A stretch of 64,000 bases of DNA from assembly GCA_039105265.1 (NCBI GenBank), contig JAPFFF010000058.1, forward strand, positions 124,001-188,000, read 5' to 3'. Of this stretch, positions 1 through 9,180 are shown in pieces (within the stretch, counting starts at the first letter, position 1; each line of letters begins with the position of its first letter). The notes beneath the pieces are model-generated. The model was not told the origin of the DNA. It worked only from the letters and a program-made list of their open reading frames with translations, and searched no databases. This DNA comes from Tritrichomonas musculus (taxonomy: Eukaryota; Parabasalia; Tritrichomonadida; Tritrichomonadidae). The position numbers and the translations under genes were made by a program.

Positions 1-27
1 TACAGTACTAAATACCATTTAACGTAA

Positions 28-99
28 GGGGCCGTAGCTCACCGGTAGAGCATTGGATTGCAGATCCAGCGGTAATCGGTTCGATTCCGGTCAGCCCCT
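28..99 (+). tRNA. tRNA-Cys (GCA)
   Basis: A complete cloverleaf can be folded by eye. The acceptor stem pairs 28-34 with 92-98 and has one C-A mismatch. The D stem GCTC/GAGC is 37-40 with 48-51. The anticodon stem is 53-57 with 65-69, with loop TTGCAGA, giving anticodon GCA at 60-62. The T stem is 75-79 with 87-91, with loop TTCGATT. The discriminator base at 99 is T, the known strong identity base for tRNA-Cys. No CCA is encoded, as expected in a eukaryote, and there is no intron. The D-arm and T-arm supply the internal A and B boxes for RNA polymerase III. Confidence 0.95.
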
Positions 100-100
100 C

Positions 101-107
101 TTTTTTT
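101..107 (+). terminator. Pol III T-run terminator of tRNA-Cys
   Basis: A run of seven T begins two bases after the discriminator base of the tRNA. This is the standard RNA polymerase III stop signal. Confidence 0.8.
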
Positions 108-301
108 AATCAATTCCATTGATGCTTTGACATAATATTTTGCCATATTCCTTATATCAATTAAAAAATGCTACAGGCATATATTATAAGCACAATTTCT
201 TTTTATAATATTTAATTTCTGCCCTATTTTGTATAATTTTATAAGAAACTTTTTGAATTCAACCAATTATTATTTAATTTTGTCGTTTTTTTAATTGTAT
301 A

Positions 302-1561
302 ATGATTCGAGAAATAATAAATATTCAAATTGGGCAAGGTGGAAATGCAATTGGTCAAATGTTTTGGAATTTTCTTAATTCAGAGCATTTATTATATATA
401 TACTTTAACAGATCATCTCCCCTTAATGAAAAACGTGCAGTATATTTTAACGAAGAACCAAATCAAAAATTTATTGCAAGATCAATTTTTGTTGGTTTAA
501 AGGATCAAATAAATGATCTTCAAAAGAGATATATTAACACAATTTTTTCACCGACCAACTTTATATATTCGAATCCAGAGAAGATAAATATTTGGTCAAA
601 ACAATTTTATACTGAAAACCCAAATGTATGTGACATGATCATTGATTCTGTACGAAAAGAATCTGAAAAATGCGATTTTCTTCAAGGATTCCAAATTCTT
701 CATTGCCTTGGAGGAAGCACAGGCTCTGGACTTTCATGTTTGATACTAGAAAAACTTCGTGATGAATATCCAGATGTTGTTCTTTCAACTTTTTCCGTTC
801 TGCCTCATAAAACAGAAGGATTGACTGGTCTAATTAATTGCGAATTGTCGTTTCCATATCTCATCAAGTATTCCGATGCCACTTTTTGTTATGACAATGA
901 TAAAATTGAGAAAATGTGTTTGAAAGGTTTACATTCCACTCAAATTTCTTATGATGATCTGAATTATTTGATTGCGCATTCAATGTCAGGAATAACGGGA
1001 CAATATCGTTTCCCCGACCAAATAAACTCTGAATTGCGAAAAGTTGTAATAAACCATGTCACTTTTCCTCGACTTCATTTTTTGTCTTCTAGCTTTGCTC
1101 CTTTTGCTTCTCGTGGCGGAAACAGGCTGCATGGCTTCAATCCTGTCCAATTGTCATCTGACTTGTTCAATGACAAATTCACATTCACAAATACAAATGA
1201 TCCAAACGGAGTTTACATGAATGCCTCTGTCTGCTTCAGAGGAAGAATGAAAAGCAAAGTTTTGGAAGAATATGTTTTCCCTAACTTTGAGAAAATTAAA
1301 CCAGATTTATCTATTAAAACTTCTTTCTGCACTGTTTTAACCGACTATCCTGACTATGCTGCCTCTTTGATAACAAATCACACTTCAATTAAGCAGCATT
1401 TTGTAGAATACAATAAAATTTTCGATAAATTTTGCTCTAGCAAAGGCTTTCTTCACTACTATACTGACAAAGGAGTGGAATTGGACGACTTTAAACAAGC
1501 ACGAGAAAATTTAACTGATTTGATTGAACAATATGAAATGATAGAAACAGAAAACAAATAA
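302..1561 (+). CDS. Divergent beta-type tubulin
   Basis: A tubulin-fold GTPase of 419 residues, against about 445 in ordinary beta-tubulin. The N-terminus MIREIINIQIGQGGN matches the tubulin start MREIVHIQAGQCGN, with the conserved Cys12 replaced by Gly. The GTP-binding signature GGGTGSG appears as GGSTGSG at residues 137-143. The segment NSELRKVVINHVTFPRLHF corresponds to the beta-tubulin helix H8 region and carries Lys where alpha-tubulin has its catalytic Glu, which argues for beta type. The acidic Glu-rich C-terminal tail is absent; the protein ends in a mixed KETENK-like stretch. Overall divergence is high, so it may be a specialised or non-polymerising paralogue rather than the main cytoskeletal tubulin. 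The ATG follows an AT-rich leader about 200 bp downstream of the tRNA. Confidence 0.85.
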   Translation: MIREIINIQIGQGGNAIGQMFWNFLNSEHLLYIYFNRSSPLNEKRAVYFNEEPNQKFIARSIFVGLKDQINDLQKRYINTIFSPTNFIYSNPEKINIWSKQFYTENPNVCDMIIDSVRKESEKCDFLQGFQILHCLGGSTGSGLSCLILEKLRDEYPDVVLSTFSVLPHKTEGLTGLINCELSFPYLIKYSDATFCYDNDKIEKMCLKGLHSTQISYDDLNYLIAHSMSGITGQYRFPDQINSELRKVVINHVTFPRLHFLSSSFAPFASRGGNRLHGFNPVQLSSDLFNDKFTFTNTNDPNGVYMNASVCFRGRMKSKVLEEYVFPNFEKIKPDLSIKTSFCTVLTDYPDYAASLITNHTSIKQHFVEYNKIFDKFCSSKGFLHYYTDKGVELDDFKQARENLTDLIEQYEMIETENK

Positions 1562-1961
1562 AGAAAAAATTATAGAATCTGTAAATTATTATTAGAATAA
1601 CATCATTAAACACATTTGTATATGCTTTCTTTACAGATTCTATGCAAAGAATGAATGACATTCATTAAAAGAGAAAGAAAGAAAAATCATGCAAAGCTAT
1701 AAAATTTAAAATGAAATTAAAACCATTTTTAAAATAATAACATTTAACGTAAAGTGAAAGAAATAAAGGGGGTCGATTCAAAAAATAATTATTTTCAAGG
1801 GAAAACGATAATAAAAATTTATTTTGAGAAAAAAATATTTGCAAAAAAAAAAAATTTCTTAAAACTATATTTTCTGAAAAAATATTCAATTTTTTCTTAA
1901 CTTGATCGTCGACCCCTATTTTATTGAATGAGACCCCTATTTTTTGGGGGCACTTTAATTT
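1562..1961. other. Intergenic region with inverted and direct repeats
   Basis: AT-rich spacer between the convergent tubulin and kinase genes. It holds a perfect 14-bp inverted repeat (1572-1585 with 1630-1643), an inverted GGGGTCGA/TCGACCCC pair (1769-1776 with 1909-1916) and a direct repeat GACCCCTATTTT at 1911 and 1932. A 74-codon frame on the minus strand (1665-1889) is low complexity and is not taken as a gene. Confidence 0.6.
1572..1643. repeat. Perfect 14-bp inverted repeat, 44-nt loop
   Basis: ATAGAATCTGTAAA at 1572-1585 is exactly complementary to TTTACAGATTCTAT at 1630-1643. It starts 11 bases after the tubulin stop codon, so it would fold in the 3' end of that transcript. It could be a 3'-end signal or a small inverted-repeat element. 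Confidence 0.7.
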
Positions 1962-3755
1962 TTATTTATATAGAGTTTTGATCTTTTTTTGTGCAATTTC
2001 AAGACCCATGCTTGCTGCCTTTTCATAGAATTCAGAAGCCTTAGGAAGATTTTTCACGACGCCAAAACCGCCCTCGTACAGCAAACCCAAGTTGTAGAAC
2101 GATGTTGAATTACCTATATCTGCAGCCTTTGAATAATATTCAATAGCCTTTGAATAATTCTGAGGGACGCCCATACCTTTTTCATAAGCGAAACCGAGGT
2201 TATTCAATGCGTAACAATTCCCCAAATCTGCGGCTTTTTCAAAGCAACCGATTGCCTTTGAATAGTCCGTCTCAACACCGATTCCTTTCCAATAGCACTT
2301 GCCGATATTGTACAAGGCCAATGAATTGCCCATATCTGCAGCTTTTTGAAAGTATTCGACCATTTTCGTGCGATCCTTGGGAACACCAATGCCCTTACAA
2401 TAGAAGTACGAAATACGGTTGAAACCGAATGAATTACCATTCTTTGTTGACTGCAGATAATAGTTAATTGACTCTTTTGGATCAAAGCCAACAACTTCGC
2501 CACTTTCGTAAAGAAGACCTAGAAGATAAGATGCATAACAATTTCCTTTGGAAGACGACTTTTTCAATGAACTCATAGAATTTTTAATATTTTTTTCTTT
2601 TTGGTTTCCGTGGAGGAAATTCAAGCCAAGAATGAAATCTTCATTCAAATTTGTAAGGTTTGCAAGTGAACTTTTGTAACCGTTTATTTTGTTCTTGATT
2701 GAAAGAAGTTCAATTTGAAGATTTTGATTCTCTTCACAAACTGTCGTTAACAGATTTTGAAGCTGCTCATTTGAGATATTCATTTCTTTATTTGGCTTTT
2801 CTTTTTGATGCTGCTCGAGCTCGTTGAGATATTTCTGGATTTCATCTGAATCGATATTCTCATTGAAGTAGGAAAAATCAGAGGATAGTTGGTCAAATAT
2901 CTCATCAAATGATGGCCTTTCTTCAATATTGGTCGACCAACAACGTGAGAGAAGATTTTGCATTTTTTCTGTTACTTCTTCTTCGAGTCCTTTGAATTGA
3001 GGACGATAGCCTGACATAATTTTATTGGCTAATACAAATAACGAAATGGACTCACCAAGCTCATAAAATGGCTTTTTTCCTGTAATAATTTCATATGCTA
3101 TTATTGAGAAGGCATATACATCAACTGCTGGACCAAGACAATCTTCACCTTTCAACATTTCAGGAGACATATTTAATGGTGTAAATTCAGTTGATTTTGA
3201 CAGTAAATTTGGAAAACACCGAGATAATCCAAAATCACATATTTTTGGATGATAATTGCCATCAATTAGTATATTTTCTGGCTTTAAATCGCGGTGAACA
3301 ATACCATGCTTGTGAAGATAGCGCATTGCATCAGATATTCCGAGTAATGCAATGTATTTTTTAGTGGGATTCCAATGAAAATCAGTTATATTTTTCTCAA
3401 CTTTAACAAAAATATCTTTTAAAGAACCATTCGATAAATATTCAGTGATTATTGACGGTTCAAGTTGAGTCGGATTTGTGAATGATTGAAAATTCATTCC
3501 TTTGAATTTGATAATGGATGGATGATTTAATTTACTATGAATTAATGATTCACGTAAAAGAAGCATTTGCGTTTCACCATCAAATCCTGATTCTGAATGA
3601 ATTATTTTGGTTGCATAGCTTTGCTGATCTTTGAGATTTCGAGCAATATAGACCGATCCAAATGTTCCTTTACCAAGCTTTTTATCTGTGAGTTCAAAAT
3701 CCTTGGTGTTGAAAAAGGCACTTTCCAAATCCATATTCTTATTTAATATGCTCAT
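1962..3755 (-). CDS. Protein kinase with C-terminal Sel1 repeats
   Basis: A 597-residue kinase. The catalytic domain spans about residues 20-295: glycine loop GKGTFGSV 28-35, ATP-anchoring Lys50, catalytic loop HRDLKPEN from 154, and DFG at 174-176. MSPE at 196-199 replaces the usual APE, and DVYAF carries the conserved Asp of subdomain IX. A short coiled coil follows at about 315-365. At least five Sel1-like helical repeats (about 36 residues each, ending in phrases like NLGFAYEKG) run from about 385 to the end. Tyrosine-kinase-like (TKL) kinases fused to Sel1 repeats form a large trichomonad family, probably cytosolic signalling scaffolds; the substrate is unknown. The gene is divergent to the ORF at 3962, with a 206-bp spacer, and the Sel1 part is richer in G+C than the kinase part. 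Confidence 0.9.
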   Translation of the reverse strand: MSILNKNMDLESAFFNTKDFELTDKKLGKGTFGSVYIARNLKDQQSYATKIIHSESGFDGETQMLLLRESLIHSKLNHPSIIKFKGMNFQSFTNPTQLEPSIITEYLSNGSLKDIFVKVEKNITDFHWNPTKKYIALLGISDAMRYLHKHGIVHRDLKPENILIDGNYHPKICDFGLSRCFPNLLSKSTEFTPLNMSPEMLKGEDCLGPAVDVYAFSIIAYEIITGKKPFYELGESISLFVLANKIMSGYRPQFKGLEEEVTEKMQNLLSRCWSTNIEERPSFDEIFDQLSSDFSYFNENIDSDEIQKYLNELEQHQKEKPNKEMNISNEQLQNLLTTVCEENQNLQIELLSIKNKINGYKSSLANLTNLNEDFILGLNFLHGNQKEKNIKNSMSSLKKSSSKGNCYASYLLGLLYESGEVVGFDPKESINYYLQSTKNGNSFGFNRISYFYCKGIGVPKDRTKMVEYFQKAADMGNSLALYNIGKCYWKGIGVETDYSKAIGCFEKAADLGNCYALNNLGFAYEKGMGVPQNYSKAIEYYSKAADIGNSTSFYNLGLLYEGGFGVVKNLPKASEFYEKAASMGLEIAQKKIKTLYK

Positions 3756-3961
3756 TTTGTATTTTTTTCATCACAAAGTTACAATGATTTTAGTATAATA
3801 AAATATATTAATTGATATATTTATTATTTTTATAAAAAAAAATGCAATATATTATATCATAGTTGTTGAAATAATTGAAAAAAATTAAAATTTTAATTTT
3901 GAATATGCTTTTCAAATTTGAATACAATCTTATTCAACCGAAATTCAATTATTATTTCAAA

Positions 3962-5155
3962 ATGCAAGATTCAATAACTCCTTATTTACATTTGCTAAGT
4001 TCTAATAATGAATTAACTAATGAAAATGCTGCGAAATTCATTATTATACAATCTACAATGAATCCACAATTAGTATTGCAATCAACAAGTGATATTTTCC
4101 TTTTAATTCAATCACTTACATTAACAGATCATCCAAAGTGGGGTGCCATTTCATCATTAGTTTTGGCATTATCAAATGCAATTAATCTTCAGTCAAATTT
4201 CTTTACTACCAATCAGAATCCAGATCAAAGTGTACAATTTTTAATAACGCTAATTCAAATATCTCAAAACATAACACAAAGCTACTTTTCATCTAAAGAT
4301 GAATCAACCATTCCACCCTTTTTGCTCCCTTTTTCACAGGCTTTGAATAGAATTTTGTCTTACAGAAATAATATTACACGTGAACTATTACACGCAATAA
4401 GTGACCATTGCGCCGTTGGATTTGTCCCTGGTACATCTTTTGTCCCAATTTTAATTAAGTTTTGGGATAATATATTATCAGTCTTTCAATCATTATCTGC
4501 CAACGACCTTTCTCATTTTAGCCGACCAATTTCGTCACCAGATAAAGGAGTTGTAATTTTTTATTTGACATTATGGTCAAGCTCAATGCCTGAATTAATT
4601 CAATGTCGAGAAGCATTAAACTCTTTACGAGATCAAAATCGCAGGATTCTTGAATTGATTGAACAAGATGAAATTCCATTCCGATCTCCAGCAGCTTACT
4701 TGCTTGATTGCTTTAAATCTTTTACTAAAGAACGATCAAAATTAATTCAAATCGGTAAAGAAAATAAACAAGAATGGTTTAAAGCACTGACATCATATAT
4801 GTCAATATCAATAAATGAAAAAGAAGAAGAGCCTAGCTCTAATTCTATTAAAAAAACAAAAATTACGTCAAAAATTCAAAGATTATTCGAAATTCCAGCA
4901 GATATAATGATCAAGAAAAAGATGAAAAGATTCTACTTATATTTTGTTTCTGATGCTAAAATATTTGCATGGTGCTCTAATACAGATTTGAAGCAAGCTC
5001 AATACTTGCATTTAACTGAAATAGAATCAGCAACATTAGATAGCCTGAATCAAAATGTTTTAACTGTAACTACATTTAAGAAAGGAAATTTTGAATTTAT
5101 GTTTAATAGTACTGTCTATAGTCAATTATTTATGGAAATGTTGAATTCGCATTAG
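3962..5155 (+). CDS. Uncharacterised protein with possible C-terminal PH-like domain
   Basis: A 397-residue protein that I do not recognise. The frame opens 87 bp earlier at an ATG (3875), but that extension is low complexity and lies in the AT-rich leader, so the ATG at 3962 (MQDSITPYL) is preferred. The first 280 residues look mostly helical, rich in Leu, Gln and Ser. The last 110 residues (from about the IQRLFEIPADIMIKKK segment) alternate short hydrophobic strands with turns and end in an amphipathic stretch, which could be a PH-like fold. That would fit a small-GTPase regulator, but no diagnostic motif is visible. There is no signal peptide or membrane segment. Confidence 0.7.
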   Translation: MQDSITPYLHLLSSNNELTNENAAKFIIIQSTMNPQLVLQSTSDIFLLIQSLTLTDHPKWGAISSLVLALSNAINLQSNFFTTNQNPDQSVQFLITLIQISQNITQSYFSSKDESTIPPFLLPFSQALNRILSYRNNITRELLHAISDHCAVGFVPGTSFVPILIKFWDNILSVFQSLSANDLSHFSRPISSPDKGVVIFYLTLWSSSMPELIQCREALNSLRDQNRRILELIEQDEIPFRSPAAYLLDCFKSFTKERSKLIQIGKENKQEWFKALTSYMSISINEKEEEPSSNSIKKTKITSKIQRLFEIPADIMIKKKMKRFYLYFVSDAKIFAWCSNTDLKQAQYLHLTEIESATLDSLNQNVLTVTTFKKGNFEFMFNSTVYSQLFMEMLNSH

Positions 5156-5564
5156 AAAATTTACATTATTAATCAGCTTCATTTTTAATAATGTATTTAT
5201 TTATCATCACTGAAATATGTTGCCATGCTTAACCACTCCATTCTCCAATTTTTTGTTAAATATCATATGATTGTTACTCCTAGATTTCATTATTTTTCAA
5301 TATAAACACTGCTAAAATGTTATATAACAAAAAAAGTAATACAAAAAAAATTTCTTTATTAATTATATTGATGATTTATCTACCGACATATATCTCATCA
5401 TATTTTTTTATAGCAATTTAACATCTCTGCTGTATTACTGATAACATCTTCTGTAAAAAGCAAGCATTAATTTGTTGAATATGATATTTTATTACAAATA
5501 TTTAGCAACGTAGTAACTTTTTCAGAAAGTAAATGGCAATATCATAGAAAAATTAAATATGATT
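5156..5564. other. Intergenic spacer, nothing recognised
   Basis: AT-rich spacer between the convergent 3962 ORF and the Myb gene. No RNA gene, repeat or ORF of note was seen. Confidence 0.5.
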
Positions 5565-6077
5565 TTACCATAATAAAGCTGATATTTTATATTTTTCTTG
5601 TATTTTTTCTAACGTTTCTGGATCACTATTTGGTGCTTGTTCAATTGGCAAAACTTCTTTCATCATTTCATTATTTTGATTTAAAATAGTCAATTGACCT
5701 TTTTTATATGAGTAAGATTTGCATAAATGTTTATACCATCTGTTTTTAACATCATTTCCCAATCGTCCAGGAATATGATGGGAAATTTCTACCCACTTAG
5801 GACCGAGCAATTTTAGAAGTGAAAGTAAAATTTCATCTTCTTCAGGGTTCCAGGGACAGTTACTATGTGGTTCAGATAAGTAATTACAATATCTATCTCT
5901 GCATTGTTTTGCTGTTCTACCTGGCATCAACTCAGATATTTTATTCCAATTAAAAGAACCTATTTCATAAATTAAACGTTTCAATACTTCGTCTTCTTGG
6001 GGTGTGAACTTCCTCCTTTGCTTAGTCTGTGGCATTGAATAGTTTCTCTGGAAAAATGGAATTGGAAGGACTGACAT
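5565..6077 (-). CDS. Two-repeat Myb DNA-binding protein
   Basis: A 170-residue nuclear transcription factor candidate. The first Myb/SANT repeat is at about residues 22-69 (RRKFTPQEDEVL ... NWNKISELMPGRTAKQCRDRY). The second is at about 72-118 (CPWNPEEDEILL ... KWVEISHHIPGRLGNDVKNRW). The spaced Trp residues and the recognition-helix phrases RTAKQCRDRY and LGNDVKNRW are typical of R2R3 proteins. A short basic and acidic tail follows. Trichomonads encode many small R2R3 Mybs, and some in T. vaginalis bind promoter elements of iron-regulated genes or the initiator; the target of this one cannot be told. A gene-free 3.1-kb region lies upstream. Confidence 0.92.
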   Translation of the reverse strand: MSVLPIPFFQRNYSMPQTKQRRKFTPQEDEVLKRLIYEIGSFNWNKISELMPGRTAKQCRDRYCNYLSEPHSNCPWNPEEDEILLSLLKLLGPKWVEISHHIPGRLGNDVKNRWYKHLCKSYSYKKGQLTILNQNNEMMKEVLPIEQAPNSDPETLEKIQEKYKISALLW

Positions 6078-6369
6078 TTCTCTTTATTTTTTTATGGTTA
6101 AAAAAATGGTTTTAAAATTATTAAAAGAAAAGTTAAAAAATTAACATTCAAATTTTAACAATACTATCTTTTTTTAGAAAATTTGAAAGAGCAAAAAAAT
6201 CAAAACTATTGAATTTATGTTTATTAGGCTATCAATTTCAAAAGGAAATTTTATCATTTGATTCAAAATCAAAATTTTACAGAAAAGCTTTTTACATATT
6301 AGTTAATATATTATATAAATATACTTGCTTATAATTTTTCATATGAAAAATACTTTTCAATTCAAAAAA

Positions 6370-6411
6370 TCGGTTTTTACAAAAAACCGACCATGTAAAA
6401 TACTATTTTAC
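6370..6411. repeat. Two adjacent short perfect hairpins
   Basis: TCGGTTTTT (6370-6378) pairs with AAAAACCGA (6382-6390) around a 3-nt loop. Then GTAAAATA (6395-6402) pairs with TATTTTAC (6404-6411) around one base. Both are perfect by eye. The function is unknown; they lie about 300 bp upstream of the Myb start. Confidence 0.6.
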
Positions 6412-7260
6412 AATATATTAACTCAATCCACTTCTTTAAGATATTTAATCATATTAAAACGCATTTCATAAAATTTTTTTATTTTATTTCATTCTTTGCT
6501 ATCTCAAATTTTGAGTTAAGCTTTTTTTTTTAAGAGAGAATAATCGATTTAAAATAAACAACAATATCTTTTATTTTAAAAAATATAATATTTATTATAA
6601 TATATATTTAAAGTTAATAAATATAAATATAAATTAATAATAAAATATTAACTCATAACTATTCTGCTATCATAGAGGGGAAATAATACTTTTTTTGAAC
6701 TTTTTTCCTAAGAAAAAATATTAAAATATATCTTTATTCAAAATCAAGATTAAATTGTAATTATTATATTATAATATGTATATATTAAAATAATATATTA
6801 AAAAGTTATTTTTATAATAAAAAAATATTATTTGTCAAGATACAACACATTTTATTAATTTATATCAAAATTTCTATAAAATAAAGATTTTTGAAATCAA
6901 TTGGCAATGGATAATAAAAATCAATATTTATATATAATGATATTTAAATACGTATATGTAAATATCCTTTTTGAATTTATGAATTAATACCTTAAACTAT
7001 TTATTTTCAAAGATATAAATTTATTTATAATTTTTTTTTTTTACCTAATTTCACCACTAAAAAAAAGTATCGTGAAAAAGTCCTTTAAGGTGAAGTCATT
7101 CATTCAAATTACCATAAAATTGAGAAAATATAATAGACTACTTAAACCTTGTTTTTTTATTTGCACCTTCCATTTAAATTAAAATTATATTATATTTATT
7201 TTGATTTCTAATCTGAAATTTTCTATTTAGATTATATTTTTTGAAAGGGAAAAGGCATTC

Positions 7261-7348
7261 TAGCCCCCATTTTTCATATCACATTTCTTTTTGGGGGCTA
7301 AATGATTTTTTATTTATTTTTTTATTGAAAGTTGTATTTTAGCCCCCA
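7261..7348. repeat. G/C-tract 9-mer repeat cluster A
   Basis: The 9-mer TAGCCCCCA occurs at 7261-7269 and 7340-7348, and its complement TGGGGGCTA at 7292-7300. The first two form a 9-bp inverted repeat with a 22-nt loop. Such C and G runs stand out against the surrounding AT-rich DNA. Confidence 0.75.
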
Positions 7349-8304
7349 ATTTTTTTTATTCATAAGTGTTTTTCATCCCATAGACTTTACATTTCGCAAG
7401 TATTTCCCAAAATATTTTTTCTTTGTTGCTCCTATATGCATATTACTAAATAAATAAATAGAATTTGTTGAAAATAAAAAAAGATATTATTATTTATCTC
7501 TATTTATGGGTAAAAATGACATCTTATCTCTTGAATTTGATAGAAATACAATGATTAAAGATTTTATTCATTATATTTTCTGTATATATAATGTTTTGTT
7601 TAATCAAAGATTATATATTCAAAATTTTTTTTTGCGTTTTTGGTTATTTATGTGTAATTATTTTCGAATATCGTTTATTATTTTATTCACGAAAGAATTT
7701 CTCTATTTTTAATTATTTTTGTTGTTCATGAAAAAAAACTAAACGACTTTATTTTGCGTTTGCTAAACGATTCTTTTTATATATTTTTGATAGTTTATTT
7801 GGTCAAAGTATTTTCAAAAAGTTTCTATTACAACCATATATTCTCACAAAAATTTTGGTAATTAAAGAAACTCCCTAATTCTTATTTAGGATCAATTAAA
7901 TTAAATTATTTAACGCAGCAGCATTTTCTTTTTGCCCAAAATGATCTTAAACTTAAACCAGACATTATACTTTCATATTTTTATAATGAATATGAAATAT
8001 AATAATTTATTCATGTTAATATAAACCCCAGCTTTATGGCTTTTTTGGTGATAATTTATAATTTCCAGTATGAGTTAATGATTCTTTCCCTTTTTATTCT
8101 ATCTATCATTAAATAGTTTATCTTAATAGAGTAATCATCAAGAATTATTGATGTTTTTTAGCATTTTTCGTTTTATATTTATCTTTATATGTTTTTTAAC
8201 ATATAACTTCCTTTTTTTGCATTTATTTTATTTTTATATGCTTTTTTGCTCCTTTTTTTAATTAAATTTACGATTATTTTCAATTGAAAAAGTTTTCAAA
8301 AAAG

Positions 8305-8368
8305 TGGGGGCTAAAAAACACATTTTTACATTTTTTCCCCCATTTTTCCTTTCAATTTTTGGGGGCTA
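8305..8368. repeat. G/C-tract 9-mer repeat cluster B
   Basis: TGGGGGCTA occurs at 8305-8313 and again at 8360-8368, both followed by an A-run, with a CCCCCA-type tract between them near 8337-8342. This is the same 9-mer as the cluster about 1 kb upstream. Confidence 0.75.
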
Positions 8369-9180
8369 AAAAAAGTTCCCCTTTTTGAAAATTTAATTTA
8401 AAATGATTTTTTTGATACATATGTATCCACGCGATTCATTTTTCTGTAGATATTTTTAATACCATCATATGTTTTTTATTATTGAATGATACATCTATTT
8501 TAATCATAATAATAATATGTTTAACGTAGGATTTTGAGGAATAACTAAGTAATTTTTTCACTTTTTCTTTCATTTTTAAACTTCTTGTTTTAATGTATTG
8601 AAAAATATAAATCGAAAAGTCTTTTTTGAAGGACTTTTTTCATCTCATATTTTTATATGGCCTATTTAGAGAAACAGTAATCATTTTTTTAATGACATGA
8701 GAAATGAAGTATAGTTTTCATCCATATAAAAATAAATAAAAATATTATATCAAAAATTGAATATTATAAAATGGGAGAAATCGTATTGAAAATACCGAGC
8801 TTCACCCCTTCTTTTGTTGTGCCTATTATCTCTATTGAAATGAATTCAATTTTTTTATTTTGAATTTGGTTTTTAATTTGAAATTTTAAATATATAGATG
8901 AAGTATAGATCAATTAAGTTTAATTTAAAATTTTGTGCATTTTCGTAAGCTATATTTCGCAAAAAAGTTTGTTTTTAATTGACCTCGAGTGCAAATAAAG
9001 TGGTCAAATGCGATCGTCAGTTTTACGATTAAATTCAATAAAATAAATATAAATCAAACCATTTCTTAATGATATATCAAAAAAATATCTGTCATTAGTA
9101 AAACAATAATTAAAGCATAAAACAAATATTTAATACAAATACAATATTATATACAAAATAATATAAACAAAACAACAATA

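Larger units (their letters stand above)
6078..9180. other. 3.1-kb gene-free AT-rich region
   Basis: No convincing gene. A 68-codon frame at 7506-7712 is rich in Phe, Ile and Tyr, as random AT-rich DNA would be. The region does hold two adjacent hairpins (6370-6411) and five copies of a G/C-tract 9-mer (7261-8368). It separates the 5' end of the Myb gene from the 3' end of the cyclase gene. Confidence 0.6.

Noticed and set aside
1665-1889. 74-codon minus-strand frame after the tubulin gene
   Set aside because: Rich in Phe, Asn and Leu as in translated AT-rich DNA; overlaps repeats and has no recognisable motif.
7506-7712. 68-codon plus-strand frame in the 3-kb gene-free region
   Set aside because: Composition is dominated by Phe, Ile, Tyr and Asn; no conserved pattern.
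8760-8850. Locally less AT-rich stretch considered as a small nuclear RNA
   Set aside because: No U6-type ACAGAGA, Sm site or stable fold was evident.
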